Shown: positions 26,174 through 35,387, counted from the first letter of the stretch. The stretch is DNA of 64,000 nt from Truepera sp965215315 (GCA_965215315.1 CBDCDB010000008.1:682001-746000), one strand, 5' to 3'. Notes: generated by a model not told the origin, from the letters alone. Translations and numbers: made by a program.

Positions 26174-27205
26174 ATGGTGAATGACTCTAGAGACAAACTT
26201 GAAGTCGCCCTGCTCGGGGCGGGCGGGATTGCCGGGGTTCACGTTCAGGGAATGCTGGCGCACGCGGATAAGTTGGAGTGCGTCGCCCTCTGTGACGTAT
26301 CCGACGCAGCGCTCGAGCTTCGTTCGGCGCAACTAGGCAACGACCCGGCGTGCTATCACGATTGGGACACGCTCCTCGTCGAGCAAAAAGACTTGGGTGC
26401 CGTAATTATCGCCCTGCCGCACCAGCTTCACGCCCCGGCAATTTTGGCGGCAACGGCGGCAGGCAAACACATCCTCTGCGAAAAACCGATGTGTACGACG
26501 CTCAAGGAGGCCGACGAGATTTTAGCGGCGGTCAAGCGCTCCGGCGTCACCTACATGTCAGCGCATAATCAGCTTTTTACCCCGGTTGTAAGGGAAGCTA
26601 AACGGCTGCTGGACGAAGGACTTATCGGACAACTCCGCTGGCTCCGCACGCAGGACTGTTTCGTTTCCGGCGCAACCTCGATGCGGGGAACGTGGCGCGG
26701 CAGCGTCGCCTCGCAAGGCGGCGGCGAACTTATCGATACCGGGTATCACCCGTCTTACCTGCTCCTGTATTTGGCAGGCGCACCGCTCGCCGAAGTTCGG
26801 GGCAGCATGAGCCGCTTTCACATGCAAATTGAGGGCGAAGACACCGCCAGCGTGCAGGTGCGGTTTCAAAATGGCGTACTGGGTGAAGTCTTGACCTCGT
26901 GGGCGATGCAGCTGCCCTACGGCACGCACAAACTGCATCTGGTCGGCGACAAGGGAGAGCTGTTCGGTTCAGACACCATCCTCTACTATCGCCCAACCGG
27001 GTTTACCGAACCCGCCGAACGCACCTTGCCGAGTGTTGAGAGCACCTTTACGGAAGAAATCGGCTATTTTGCCGACTGTTTAAGAGAAGGCACCCGGCCA
27101 CTGCACGGCGCAGAAGATGGGCGGGCGGTGCTCGAGCTTATCCTCAAAGCGTCCCAAAACGCCGAAGGCTGGCAGCAAACCGCACCGCTGCAAGGCGTAC
27201 TGTGA
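26174..27205 (+). CDS. Gfo/Idh/MocA family oxidoreductase
   Basis: 343 residues. The N-terminal Rossmann fold starts VALLGAGGIAGVHVQGML; the family motif GKHILCEKPMCTTLKEADEI (about 98-117) carries the catalytic Lys of the EKP signature, and ELIDTGYHPSYLLLYLAG near 190 provides the usual Asp/His pair. Such enzymes oxidise or reduce sugars with NAD(P). The start ATG at 26174, with TAGGA before it, was preferred to the frame opening at 26036, which overlaps the mannosidase. It is 7 bp after the mannosidase stop and its own stop overlaps the next start (GTGA). Confidence 0.92.
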   Translation: MVNDSRDKLEVALLGAGGIAGVHVQGMLAHADKLECVALCDVSDAALELRSAQLGNDPACYHDWDTLLVEQKDLGAVIIALPHQLHAPAILAATAAGKHILCEKPMCTTLKEADEILAAVKRSGVTYMSAHNQLFTPVVREAKRLLDEGLIGQLRWLRTQDCFVSGATSMRGTWRGSVASQGGGELIDTGYHPSYLLLYLAGAPLAEVRGSMSRFHMQIEGEDTASVQVRFQNGVLGEVLTSWAMQLPYGTHKLHLVGDKGELFGSDTILYYRPTGFTEPAERTLPSVESTFTEEIGYFADCLREGTRPLHGAEDGRAVLELILKASQNAEGWQQTAPLQGVL

Positions 27206-28074
27206 GCCGAACGAAAACAGGAGATTTTCCGATAGGGTTTCGCTACGCGCCACTTTCCGAATGGAGTCAAGATATTCAAGAACTCATCACCTGGACTAAG
27301 GAAAACGATTTTAGTGCTTTAGACACCGGGAAAAGTGCCGAAGATGTTGCAAAAGTCACTGCTGCCGGACTGAGGTCGGGTTCGGTTGATTTGCTCGAGT
27401 GGCAAGGGATGCTCTCCTTAGACCCCAAAAAACGCCGCGACGCCGTAGCCCGTAACCGAACTTACGTCGAGGAATGCGCCGCCGCCGGGCCGCTCAACCA
27501 CTTTGTCGTGATGCTTCCCGAAAGCTCAAATGAACCGCCGCAAGAGGTTTTTACGGCGATGGTTGAAAGTTACGGGGAGCTGGCCCCGGCGCTCGAGGCC
27601 CACAACGCCAAAATCGTCATCGAAGGCTGGCCCGGCCCCGGCGCACTCTGCTGCACCCCCGAATCGTACCGGGCCTTTTTTACGGCGTGCCCGTCTCCGG
27701 TGCTGGGCGTCAACTACGACCCTTCGCACCTGCTGCGGATGGGCATCGACCCACTCAGATTTTTGGACGAGTTCATCGGGCGCATTTTTCACGTTCACGC
27801 CAAAGACACCGAAATGGTTGACGAGTTACGGTACGAATACGGCACAGAGCAGAAACCGCTCTTCGGTGAACAACGACGGTTCGGCGGCCCTTTCTGGCGT
27901 TATACGGTTCCGGGTCACGGCGTCATGCGCTGGAAACGGGCGTTTGAAATGCTAGCTGAAGCGGGGTATCAGGGCTGCGTCTGCGTCGAGTTGGAAGACC
28001 ATTTCTTTAACGGCTCAGAAGAGACAGAGAAGGCGGGACTACTGGCCTCAAGGCACTTTCTAACGAGCTGTTAG
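27202..28074 (+). CDS. Sugar phosphate isomerase/epimerase-like TIM barrel protein
   Basis: 290 residues of the xylose-isomerase-like TIM barrel superfamily. Metal-ligand positions are visible at IVIEGWPGPG (Glu, about 140), LGVNYDPSHLLRMG (Asp and His, about 178), FHVHAKDTEM (about 200) and CVELEDHFF near the end (Glu). The GTG start at 27202 overlaps the previous stop by 4 bp. Such proteins often work with Gfo/Idh/MocA oxidoreductases on 3-keto or inositol-like sugars. The substrate is not known, but the tight coupling indicates a shared pathway. Confidence 0.87.
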   Translation: MSRTKTGDFPIGFRYAPLSEWSQDIQELITWTKENDFSALDTGKSAEDVAKVTAAGLRSGSVDLLEWQGMLSLDPKKRRDAVARNRTYVEECAAAGPLNHFVVMLPESSNEPPQEVFTAMVESYGELAPALEAHNAKIVIEGWPGPGALCCTPESYRAFFTACPSPVLGVNYDPSHLLRMGIDPLRFLDEFIGRIFHVHAKDTEMVDELRYEYGTEQKPLFGEQRRFGGPFWRYTVPGHGVMRWKRAFEMLAEAGYQGCVCVELEDHFFNGSEETEKAGLLASRHFLTSC

Positions 28075-28097
28075 TGAGACTGATGCTTGGCGAAGAT

Positions 28098-28128
28098 TTG
28101 ACTTAGCGCAAACTCTAGTTCATATACT
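28098..28128 (+). promoter_or_regulatory. Candidate promoter of the aldo/keto reductase gene
   Basis: TTGACT (28098-28103) and TATACT (28123-28128) are 19 bp apart; the overlapping CATATA (28121-28126) gives a 17-bp spacer. It lies 40 bp before the ATG, leaving room for the AAAGGAG ribosome site. No copy of the repressor site is seen. Confidence 0.5.
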
Positions 28129-28167
28129 CAACCCGTAATAGAAAACGTACTTACCTAAAGGAGACAC

Positions 28168-29169
28168 ATGGAATATACCAAACTAGGCCGCTCGAACATG
28201 ACAGTTAGCAAGATTTGCTTAGGCACGATGCACTTCGGGCCGTATGCGTCTGAGGAAGAGTCGCATAAAATACTCGACCGGACGTTAGAAATGGGCATCA
28301 ATTTTATTGACACGGCGAACGTTTACGGCGGCAGCGACAAAGGTCGCTCGGAAACGATTATCGGCAGCTGGTTTGCCCGTCGGCCTGAAGTGAGAGACCA
28401 GGTTGTTTTAGCGACCAAACTCTATAACCCCATGCAAAAAGGCAATATCTCCAACGACGAGGCCGGATTTTCGGCGTATAAAGCGCGGAAGCAGGTTAGG
28501 GATTCGCTCGAGCGCCTCCAAACCGACCGCATTGATCTATATCAAGTTCATCACATCGACCGCCGCGTCTCCCCTGAAGAGTTCTGGGGAACGTATGAAA
28601 AGATGATCGCTGATGGGGACGTGCTGTACGCAGGCTCGAGCAACTTTCCCGGTTGGGGGCTCGCTAAAGCGCAGTCGCAGGCGTGGCAACGCGGCTCGCT
28701 CGGTTTCATATCCGAGCAGACGCAGTACAACCTGCTCAACCGGATTCCCGAATTGGAAGTCTTGCCCGCCGCGCAAGATTTCGGTATCGGCGTGATCGCC
28801 TATATGCCGCTCGCGGGCGGCCTGTTAACCGGTAAGGTGAGCGCGGCTGAAGGCTCACGCACCAAGCAGCTCGAGGAAGAGTACGACATCAAACTCGGTG
28901 AAGGTAACGACCAGTTCAAGCAGTTTTCTGACCTGTGCAAGGGTTTGGGCGTGCGTGAACACGTCGTCGCAACGGCTTGGGTGCTGCAAAATCCGGCGGT
29001 GGCGTCAGCGATTGTCGGGGTTAGAAAAGTCGAGCAGTTAGACGGTTTGGAGGAGGCTGCGGGGCTGAGGCTCGAGCCGGACGTCATGACCCGTTTGGAC
29101 GAGATTTTTAACATCAACCGGGGCCGTAAACTTGGCCCCGGCCCGGTTCCTGAAGCGTACGCTTGGTAA
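28168..29169 (+). CDS. Aldo/keto reductase
   Basis: 333 residues of the NAD(P)H-dependent aldo/keto reductase family. The catalytic tetrad is visible: Asp in GINFIDTANVYGGSD (about residues 45-60), Lys in VVLATKLYNPM (about 89), His in QVHHIDRRVSPEEFW (about 130), with Tyr in NVYGG. The NADPH site near the end (AIVGVRKVEQLDGLEEA) is typical. AAAGGAG is 5 nt before the ATG at 28168. It has its own promoter and a strong terminator, so it is a separate unit at the end of the sugar locus. The substrate is probably a sugar-derived carbonyl, by context only. Confidence 0.92.
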   Translation: MEYTKLGRSNMTVSKICLGTMHFGPYASEEESHKILDRTLEMGINFIDTANVYGGSDKGRSETIIGSWFARRPEVRDQVVLATKLYNPMQKGNISNDEAGFSAYKARKQVRDSLERLQTDRIDLYQVHHIDRRVSPEEFWGTYEKMIADGDVLYAGSSNFPGWGLAKAQSQAWQRGSLGFISEQTQYNLLNRIPELEVLPAAQDFGIGVIAYMPLAGGLLTGKVSAAEGSRTKQLEEEYDIKLGEGNDQFKQFSDLCKGLGVREHVVATAWVLQNPAVASAIVGVRKVEQLDGLEEAAGLRLEPDVMTRLDEIFNINRGRKLGPGPVPEAYAW

Positions 29170-29190
29170 AATCCGTCGTTAGATTCGAAT

Positions 29191-29219
29191 AAAAAGGGCA
29201 GCTTTACGCTGCCCTTTTT
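29191..29219. terminator. Bidirectional rho-independent terminator
   Basis: AAAAAGGGCAGC (29191-29202) and GCTGCCCTTTTT (29208-29219) form a perfect 12-bp inverted repeat around TTTAC. It serves the aldo/keto reductase gene on the plus strand and glmS on the minus strand, which ends 18 bp away. Confidence 0.95.
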
Positions 29220-29236
29220 CTGTAACGAGTGACGTT

Positions 29237-31057
29237 TTACTCGACCGTCACACTCTTCGCCAAATTGCGCGGCTGGTCTACGTCACGCCCGAGCCGCACC
29301 GCCGTTTCGTAGGCCAAAAGTTGCAACGCCACGACGTTGACGATGGGTGAGAGGAGCTCGAGCGTCTCCGGCACGTACAGCACAGCGTCGGCGTGCGCGG
29401 CAATGCGCTCATCCCCCCGAGACGCAAGCGCGATGACGATACCGTCTCTCGCCCGCACCTCTTGCAAGTTTGAGATGGTCTTGTCATACAGGGCTGACGC
29501 GGTAGCGACGGCGACGACCGGCAGGTCAGCGTCAATCAGCGCAATCGGGCCGTGCTTCATCTCGCCGGTGGCGTAGGCTTCGGCGTGGATGTACGAGATT
29601 TCTTTGAGCTTAAGGGCACCTTCTAACGCCGTCGGATAGTTCGCCCCACGACCCAGGAAGAGATAATCGCGTTTGTCTTTGTAGGTTTCGGCGATTTGGG
29701 CGATTTCGTCACGCGTCTGCAGCGTCTCCTCGACCAAACCCGGCAGTTGCCGCAACGCGCGGACGATTTCGGCGGCGCGTTCGCCGCTGAGCGTTCCTTT
29801 CGCACGGCCTAAAAAGATGGCTAACAGTTCAAACGCGGTGACCATCGCGGTATAGGCTTTCGTGCTGGCGACGCCGATTTCGGGGCCTGCGTGAATATAG
29901 AGCGTGTCGTCGGCTTCACGGCTGATAGAGGAGCCTTTCGAGTTTAGAATGGCGAGCGTTTTTGCACCTTGGTGCTTGGCTTCGCGGAGCGCCTCGAGCG
30001 TATCGATCGTCTCCCCCGACTGCGACACCACCACGCAGAGCGTGCGCTCATCTAGGACGGGTTCGCGGTACCGAAACTCGCTGGCAATTTCGACGTCTAC
30101 CGGAATACGGGCAAGTTTTTCGATGAGGTATTCGCCGACCATACCCGAGTAGTAAGCGGTGCCGCACGCGGTAATGACCACCCGGTCAATCTCGCTTGGG
30201 TCGAGGTTTAACCCTAGTTGCACATCGGTTCCACTGCTGGCAAAGCGCCCCCCGAGCGTATTTTGCAACACAGTGGGCTGTTCGTAGATTTCCTTGAGCA
30301 TAAAGTGCTCGAATCCAGCTTTTTCTGCCGATTCCGCGTCCCAGTCGATGATTGTAGCGCTGCGCTCTAACACGTTGCCACCAAAATCGGTAATCGTCAC
30401 GCCGCTCCGGGTTAAAAGGGCCATATCGCCGTCGTGCAGGAATATGACCTCGCGGGTGTAGGGCAAAAGCGCCGGAACGTCGCTGGCGACAAACGTTTCA
30501 CCGTCCCCGAGACCTAAAACCATCGGACTGGTGGCGCGGGCTGCCACGATCAGATCATGATCTTTGTGTGAGACGACCAGGGCGTACGCGCCTGTCACTT
30601 CACGGAGCGCACGCTGAACCGCCACTACCAAATCACCCTGATAGTGCGCTTCAATCAGGTGAACGATGACTTCGGTATCGGTCTCGGAGGCGAAGACGTG
30701 ACCTTCATTTTGCAAGTGCGACTTGAGCGAAAGGTAGTTTTCGATGATGCCGTTATGAATCACGGCAAGCTTGCCGTCTTCGGACAGATGCGGGTGCGCG
30801 TTCACATCGTTGGGTTTGCCGTGCGTCGCCCAGCGCGTATGACCTAAGCCGAGCGTCCCGGCGAGCGGTTCGGTCTGGAGCGCATCGGCTAAAACCTTGA
30901 GCTTTCCGGCCCTTTTGGTGACGCGGAGCGCGTCGTCTTTCTTATCTGAAATCACGACCCCGGCAGAGTCGTAACCGCGGTACTCGAGCCTCTTAAGCCC
31001 GTCTAAAATAACGTCCGCCGCCTGGCGGTGTCCGACATAACCAACGATCCCACACAT
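29237..31057 (-). CDS. glmS: Glutamine--fructose-6-phosphate aminotransferase GlmS
   Basis: 606 residues. GlmS makes glucosamine 6-phosphate from fructose 6-phosphate and glutamine, the first step toward UDP-GlcNAc for peptidoglycan. The start is the ATG at 31057, because the catalytic Cys must be residue 2 after Met removal (MCGIVGYVGH), with AGGAG 6 nt before; the 22 extra codons of the longer frame were rejected. Domains: N-terminal glutaminase (LGHTRWATHGKPNDVNAHPH near 74) and two SIS domains (from about 285 and 455), ending in DQPRNLAKSVTVE, the classic GlmS C-terminus. The long 5-prime leader is listed separately. Confidence 0.97.
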   Translation of the reverse strand: MCGIVGYVGHRQAADVILDGLKRLEYRGYDSAGVVISDKKDDALRVTKRAGKLKVLADALQTEPLAGTLGLGHTRWATHGKPNDVNAHPHLSEDGKLAVIHNGIIENYLSLKSHLQNEGHVFASETDTEVIVHLIEAHYQGDLVVAVQRALREVTGAYALVVSHKDHDLIVAARATSPMVLGLGDGETFVASDVPALLPYTREVIFLHDGDMALLTRSGVTITDFGGNVLERSATIIDWDAESAEKAGFEHFMLKEIYEQPTVLQNTLGGRFASSGTDVQLGLNLDPSEIDRVVITACGTAYYSGMVGEYLIEKLARIPVDVEIASEFRYREPVLDERTLCVVVSQSGETIDTLEALREAKHQGAKTLAILNSKGSSISREADDTLYIHAGPEIGVASTKAYTAMVTAFELLAIFLGRAKGTLSGERAAEIVRALRQLPGLVEETLQTRDEIAQIAETYKDKRDYLFLGRGANYPTALEGALKLKEISYIHAEAYATGEMKHGPIALIDADLPVVAVATASALYDKTISNLQEVRARDGIVIALASRGDERIAAHADAVLYVPETLELLSPIVNVVALQLLAYETAVRLGRDVDQPRNLAKSVTVE

Positions 31058-31357
31058 AGATTCTCCTGTATAGATCAGGGTGCAGTCCGCTCGCAAAAGC
31101 TGCAGAGCTCTACCTACGCACAACTAGGAGAGCGAGCGGCACACCTGCAAGCGCGTTTTTACCTGGGTTGAAAGGATTTTTGCACCGGTTGGGATTCCGG
31201 CAGGGCTCGAGCATCAAAAGACGGGAGGGGCCCGCAGACAACTTCGCATTTTCGGTACGGTTTGGGAATAAAACGTCGTAAACCGTGACCTTATCTTTTA
31301 CGACCCGCATCTAAAAGGATGTAAAAGCCCTCCACCTCGTCACCTAGCTCTATAAAG
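31058..31357 (-). other. glmS leader region with two inverted repeats
   Basis: About 300 bp without a supported gene. On the minus strand it contains the 8-bp inverted repeats GTCGTAAA/TTTACGAC (31275-31282 and 31297-31304) and CCGCTCGC/GCGAGCGG (31088-31095 and 31132-31139). The second would enclose a 36-nt loop and end about 30 nt before the glmS start. The known glmS ribozyme core is not recognisable. A 66-codon frame (31110-31310, minus) runs through both repeats and has no ribosome site or family resemblance. Confidence 0.5.
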
Positions 31358-31365
31358 CTAGGGCT
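31326..31365 (-). terminator. Possible terminator of the pheS-pheT-CvpA unit
   Basis: On the minus strand AGCCCT (31365-31360) can pair with AGGGCT (31331-31326), followed by TTTT. The competing inner repeat CTAGCT/AGCTAG (31344-31361) shares bases with it. The stem begins inside the stop codon of the preceding gene. The structure is moderately convincing. Confidence 0.4.
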
Positions 31366-31921
31366 TGCGCTTTCTCGAGAGTCTTCCCTGAGCCTCCTCC
31401 CACGGCTCGCCGACCACAAACATCGTGTGCAGCGTGCTCAAGACGCCCCGGTTTTCGGGGGCCACGTCACCGCTACGCTCGAGCAGCGGATACAGCAAAA
31501 TAGCACGTCCAAACGAAACCAGGCGTGAGCGCTCGAACAACGTAACCAAGGGCATCTCACGGGCCGGATAACGCACGGCTCCGCTGAGGTCGCGGCCTAT
31601 GGGTAGCGAGACGAGCAGCGTTAGCACCAACGCGGTTCCTAATACAGCGCCGCCGAACGCACCCGCCAGGTAGCCCCAACGCGGTTGCCGGTAGCTCAGA
31701 TTAGGAAAAGGCCGTACCAGCATCGTAACCAAAAAGCCGAGCAGCAGCGCTACGACAAGCGCGAGCGGCGCACTAAAAGAGGAGACTAAGAGGAGTGGTT
31801 TAATAAAAACCGCCCCGGCAAGTCCGGCAATCAGCCCGACCAGCCCCCGCTGCGCCGAAACGACGACGACGAACAGCCAGAGCAGCGGGAGGAGGATATC
31901 AATGGGTGCGAGGAGGGTCAT
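31358..31921 (-). CDS. CvpA-like membrane protein
   Basis: 187 residues with four membrane segments (about 7-25, 30-46, 50-70 and 85-108), then a hydrophilic tail. The opening IDILLPLLWLFVVVVSAQRG followed by GLVGLIAGLAGAVF resembles the CvpA family, which has an N-terminal D-x-x-x-G-x-x-x-G pattern, but the match is loose. The ATG overlaps the pheT stop by 4 bp, so it is translationally coupled to pheT. Its role is unknown; CvpA is linked to colicin V production and envelope stress. Confidence 0.65.
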   Translation of the reverse strand: MTLLAPIDILLPLLWLFVVVVSAQRGLVGLIAGLAGAVFIKPLLLVSSFSAPLALVVALLLGFLVTMLVRPFPNLSYRQPRWGYLAGAFGGAVLGTALVLTLLVSLPIGRDLSGAVRYPAREMPLVTLFERSRLVSFGRAILLYPLLERSGDVAPENRGVLSTLHTMFVVGEPWEEAQGRLSRKRKP

Positions 31922-34329
31922 TTACCCCGGATATCGTACCCCTCTCGTGCGAGTACCGTAATGACATCTTGCATATAGGCGTCAACCTCGTCGTCACGGA
32001 GGGCGCGGGCCGGGTCGCGGAAACGCAGGCGGAGGGCGATACTGCGTTTGTCTTCAGGAATGGGTTGACCTTCGTAGACGTCAAACGGCGACACACTGCT
32101 CAGGCGCTCGCCCGCCGCAGCGCTGACGAGCGCCGCAAGCTGCGCGTAAAGAACAGTCTTGGGAGCGACGACGGCGAGGTCGCGTTCGGCGAAAGGCTGA
32201 CGGGAGAACGCCTGAAAACTTACGGTGCTGCCCCCCAGCGGCAAGCTCAGCTCAGCCAAGTAGGTCTCGCCCAACTCATAAGTGGCCGCTACTGCCGGGT
32301 GCAGTCGTCCAGCAAAGCCAATCTCTTGACCGTTCCAAACGACCCCTGCACTGACGCCGGGGTGAAGAGCAGGAAACGGTTTAGGCTCCAACTCCACAGT
32401 AACGCCTAACGTCGCTGCGAGTTTTTCCAGTACACCCTTAAAGGTATAAAAATTTCCCGGTTGTTCCGGCAACCAGCCGCCGCCCGACCATGCGCCGCGC
32501 AGCAGTAAGGCAAAATGCTCCGCCTCTTCAGCTTCAAACACGCGCCCGACCTCGAAGAGTGCGAGTCGCTCACCGCGGTTGGTCTGCGCTGCATCTAACA
32601 GACCCGGATAGAGCGCCGTCCGCAACACGCTCCTTTCCTGACTCGGCGCACTCGCCAGCCGGACGTTGGCTTCCGGCGCACGCGAACGCTTTAGTTCATC
32701 GTCACTGCTAAAGGTGTAGGTCAGGGTTTCTTGCAGGCCCAGGCCGACGAGCAGGTTTCGCAGCCCCCGGTGCGTCGTATCTTGCCCGGTCGGGATAAAG
32801 GAGAGCGTCGGCACGCTCACGCCGATGTGTTCGTAGCCGTAAAGCCGCGCGACCTCCTCGACCAAATCGGCCTCGAGAGAAATATCAAACCGCCAGCTTG
32901 GAGGCGTAACCTGCCAACTGTCTTCGGCAGACTGTTCAACCGTACAACCAAGCGCCTCGAGATACCTCTTTTGCAGTTCCAGCGGAACCGTAAGCGTCGT
33001 TGAAAAAGCTACCTGCGCAGGCCGAAACGAAATCGTCTCCCGCGTGACGTCGCCGCCGACTTCGCTCACGCCAGAGTGAAGCGTACCGCCGCCCAACTCC
33101 GCCATCAGCGAGGCGGCCCTTGCCGCAGCCAAAGGCGGCAGGTTCGGGTCAACGCCACGTTCAAAACGGGTGTGGGCGTCGGTGGCTAAGCCCAACCGTT
33201 TAGCCGTTTTACGGACGGTTACGGGGTCGAAATGGGCGACCTCCAAGGCCACACTCGTCGTCTCCGGTTTGACGCTGTGGTGCAGGCCACCAATGACTCC
33301 GGCAACGCCGATAGGTTTCGTATTACCCTCAGCGGTCGGTGTGGTAATCAGCAGGTCGGCGTCCGTAAGGGTCAAGTCGGCTTCGTTAAGGGCGGTCAGC
33401 GTCTCCCCCACCTCGGCCCGCCGCACGACGAGTTCGCCGCCTTGCAGGTCGTTCAGGTCGTAGGCGTGCGACGGCTGACCGAGTTCAAAGGTTACGTAGT
33501 TCGTTACGTCTACGAGGTTGTTACGTGGACGCAAGCCAAGCGCCGCCAGTCGCCGCTGAAGCCATACCGGGCTCGGTTTGACAGAAAGGCCGTCGATGCG
33601 TTTCAAGACCATTCGGGGACACCCGGCAGGGTCGTTTACGGTGACGCTGAGGCCGTCGTCTTCGTCAGGATTGCCGGGATTTAGCCCCGCTGCCGGATGG
33701 ACGAAGGAAGTCGTAAGCTTCGCGGCAAGGTCGCGGGCGACGCCCAGCAGACTAAACGCGTCGGCGCGGTTCGGGGTCAGCTCGAGTTCAATCACGGTTT
33801 CAGCGGGCCACAGCTCGGACAAGGCAGCGCCGACCGGCGCGTCGTCACCAAAAGAGATCAAACCGCCGCTATAATCGTACACGCCCAGCTCGCGCGGGCT
33901 GCAAAGGACACCTTCGCTCTGAACGCCTGCCAGCTCGCGAGTTGCGACCTCGAGCCCCACCGCCGGTAGGGTTGCCCCCGGCGTCGCCAGCGCTGTCCTT
34001 AAACCGACTCTGGTATTCGGCGCACCCGTCACGACCTGTACCTGCCCTGTGCCGGTTTCAACTTGGGTCAAAAGCAAATGATCTGAACCCTCGACCGGAG
34101 TGACCGAAACGATGTCGGCAACAATGACACCTTCAGGCACAGGCGGGGTCTCAAACACACGCTCGACGCTGAGACCGAGACCATCTAAAAGCTGCGTTAG
34201 AGTCTCGAGCCTCCCCGCTTCCTCATCAAGTTCAGTATCCGTAACGTGTTCGTCCAGTTTTCGGGTCAAACCGTTTTGTCCAGTTTCATCGTCGAAAAAG
34301 GTCAACAGCCAACTTAAAGGGACGTTCAC
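31918..34329 (-). CDS. pheT: Phenylalanine--tRNA ligase beta subunit PheT
   Basis: 803 residues, full length for bacterial PheT. It forms the alpha2-beta2 enzyme that charges tRNA-Phe. The N-terminal EMAP/tRNA-binding domain (VSVTPVEGSDHLLLTQVETG near 76), the B3/B4 editing domain (about 200-360), the B5 domain and the catalytic-like core (LVEEVARLYGYEHI near 488) are present. The C-terminal anticodon-binding ferredoxin-fold domain ends RALRDDEVDAYMQDVITVLARE-type. GTG start at 34329 overlaps the pheS stop by 4 bp. Confidence 0.97.
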   Translation of the reverse strand: MNVPLSWLLTFFDDETGQNGLTRKLDEHVTDTELDEEAGRLETLTQLLDGLGLSVERVFETPPVPEGVIVADIVSVTPVEGSDHLLLTQVETGTGQVQVVTGAPNTRVGLRTALATPGATLPAVGLEVATRELAGVQSEGVLCSPRELGVYDYSGGLISFGDDAPVGAALSELWPAETVIELELTPNRADAFSLLGVARDLAAKLTTSFVHPAAGLNPGNPDEDDGLSVTVNDPAGCPRMVLKRIDGLSVKPSPVWLQRRLAALGLRPRNNLVDVTNYVTFELGQPSHAYDLNDLQGGELVVRRAEVGETLTALNEADLTLTDADLLITTPTAEGNTKPIGVAGVIGGLHHSVKPETTSVALEVAHFDPVTVRKTAKRLGLATDAHTRFERGVDPNLPPLAAARAASLMAELGGGTLHSGVSEVGGDVTRETISFRPAQVAFSTTLTVPLELQKRYLEALGCTVEQSAEDSWQVTPPSWRFDISLEADLVEEVARLYGYEHIGVSVPTLSFIPTGQDTTHRGLRNLLVGLGLQETLTYTFSSDDELKRSRAPEANVRLASAPSQERSVLRTALYPGLLDAAQTNRGERLALFEVGRVFEAEEAEHFALLLRGAWSGGGWLPEQPGNFYTFKGVLEKLAATLGVTVELEPKPFPALHPGVSAGVVWNGQEIGFAGRLHPAVAATYELGETYLAELSLPLGGSTVSFQAFSRQPFAERDLAVVAPKTVLYAQLAALVSAAAGERLSSVSPFDVYEGQPIPEDKRSIALRLRFRDPARALRDDEVDAYMQDVITVLAREGYDIRGK

Positions 34330-35324
34330 AGCTCACCCCGGAACTGCTGTAACACCCGCAAATCGCCGCCGTAAAAGTAGCGAATATCCGGCACGCCGTA
34401 AGAGACCATTGCCAGGCGCTCGAGCCCAAACCCGAACGCAAACCCGGTCACGCCCTCGTACCCCACCGCCTTAAAGACGTTCGGATGCACCATCCCGCAG
34501 CCGCCCAGCTCGAGCCAGCTGGCGCGTCCGGTACGCGGGTTCGTCCACCACACCGCAAACTCCGCACCCGGTTCGACGAACGGAAAATAGGTGGGTTGCA
34601 GCCGCGTTTTCGTGTCCGGCCCCAGGAGCGCCCGCGCCATCTGCGCGATTGCGCCGTGCAAATCAGCCATCGTGATGTGCTCACCGACCACAAGCGCCTC
34701 GAGCTGATGAAACATCGCCTCGTGCGTCGCGTCTACCGCTTCGTTACGAAAGACTTTGCCGGGAACGACGATCTTAAAGGGCGGCTCGTGCGCTTCCATA
34801 TAGCGCACCTGCATCGGTGAGGTTTGCGTGCGGAGCAGACGTCCGTCTTCTGTCCAAAAGGTGTCTTGCGTGTCGCGGGCGGGGTGTTCGGGCGGAAAGT
34901 TGAGCTTTTCAAAATTGTAGGCGTCGGTCTCTAATTCTGGGCCGACCACCACGTCGTAGCCCATACTGCGAAACACGTCGGTCAAACGGTTCGTGACGCG
35001 CGTTAAAAGGTGCAGACCACCGACCGGATACGCGGTACCGGGCAGCGTTACGTCGAGGCGTTCGTCTTCAAGTTGGCGGTTTACGGCCTCTTCTTCCAAC
35101 GCTTCGCGGCGGGTTTTGAGGGCGGTCTCGAGTTCCTCTTTAAGCGCGTTGATGCTCGCGCCCGCTGTGCGCCGCTCCTCAGGGGGCAGTGAACCCAGAT
35201 TTTTAAGCTGAGCCGTCAGCTCACCTTTTTTACCTAGATACTGCACGCGCAGCGACTGCAACGCCTGCAGGTCAGCGGCCTCTCGAATCTCCTGTAAGAT
35301 CGTCTCTTGTAACGTAATTTGCAC
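34326..35324 (-). CDS. pheS: Phenylalanine--tRNA ligase alpha subunit PheS
   Basis: 332 residues, holding the class II catalytic core. The N-terminal coiled coil (about 1-85) binds tRNA. Motif 2 is at VFRNEAVDATHEAMFHQLEAL (about 196-216) and motif 3 at GFAFGFGLERLAMVSYGVPDIR (about 298-319). TGAGGAGAAACC gives a ribosome site before the ATG at 35324. It is transcribed first, with pheT and the CvpA-like gene following in overlapping frames, and its leader has a terminator-type hairpin preceded by a short reading frame. Confidence 0.97.
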   Translation of the reverse strand: MQITLQETILQEIREAADLQALQSLRVQYLGKKGELTAQLKNLGSLPPEERRTAGASINALKEELETALKTRREALEEEAVNRQLEDERLDVTLPGTAYPVGGLHLLTRVTNRLTDVFRSMGYDVVVGPELETDAYNFEKLNFPPEHPARDTQDTFWTEDGRLLRTQTSPMQVRYMEAHEPPFKIVVPGKVFRNEAVDATHEAMFHQLEALVVGEHITMADLHGAIAQMARALLGPDTKTRLQPTYFPFVEPGAEFAVWWTNPRTGRASWLELGGCGMVHPNVFKAVGYEGVTGFAFGFGLERLAMVSYGVPDIRYFYGGDLRVLQQFRGEL

Positions 35325-35387
35325 GGTTTCTCCTCAGGTTCAGACAGCTCAGGTTTGGAAGGGTCAGGTTTGGGCGTAAGCAAGCAT

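Noticed and set aside
31110..31310. 66-codon minus-strand frame in the glmS leader
   Set aside because: Runs through inverted repeats, lacks a ribosome site and shows no coding pattern; more likely part of an untranslated leader.
31058..31357. glmS ribozyme
   Set aside because: The conserved core of the ribozyme could not be recognised by eye; only generic inverted repeats are present.
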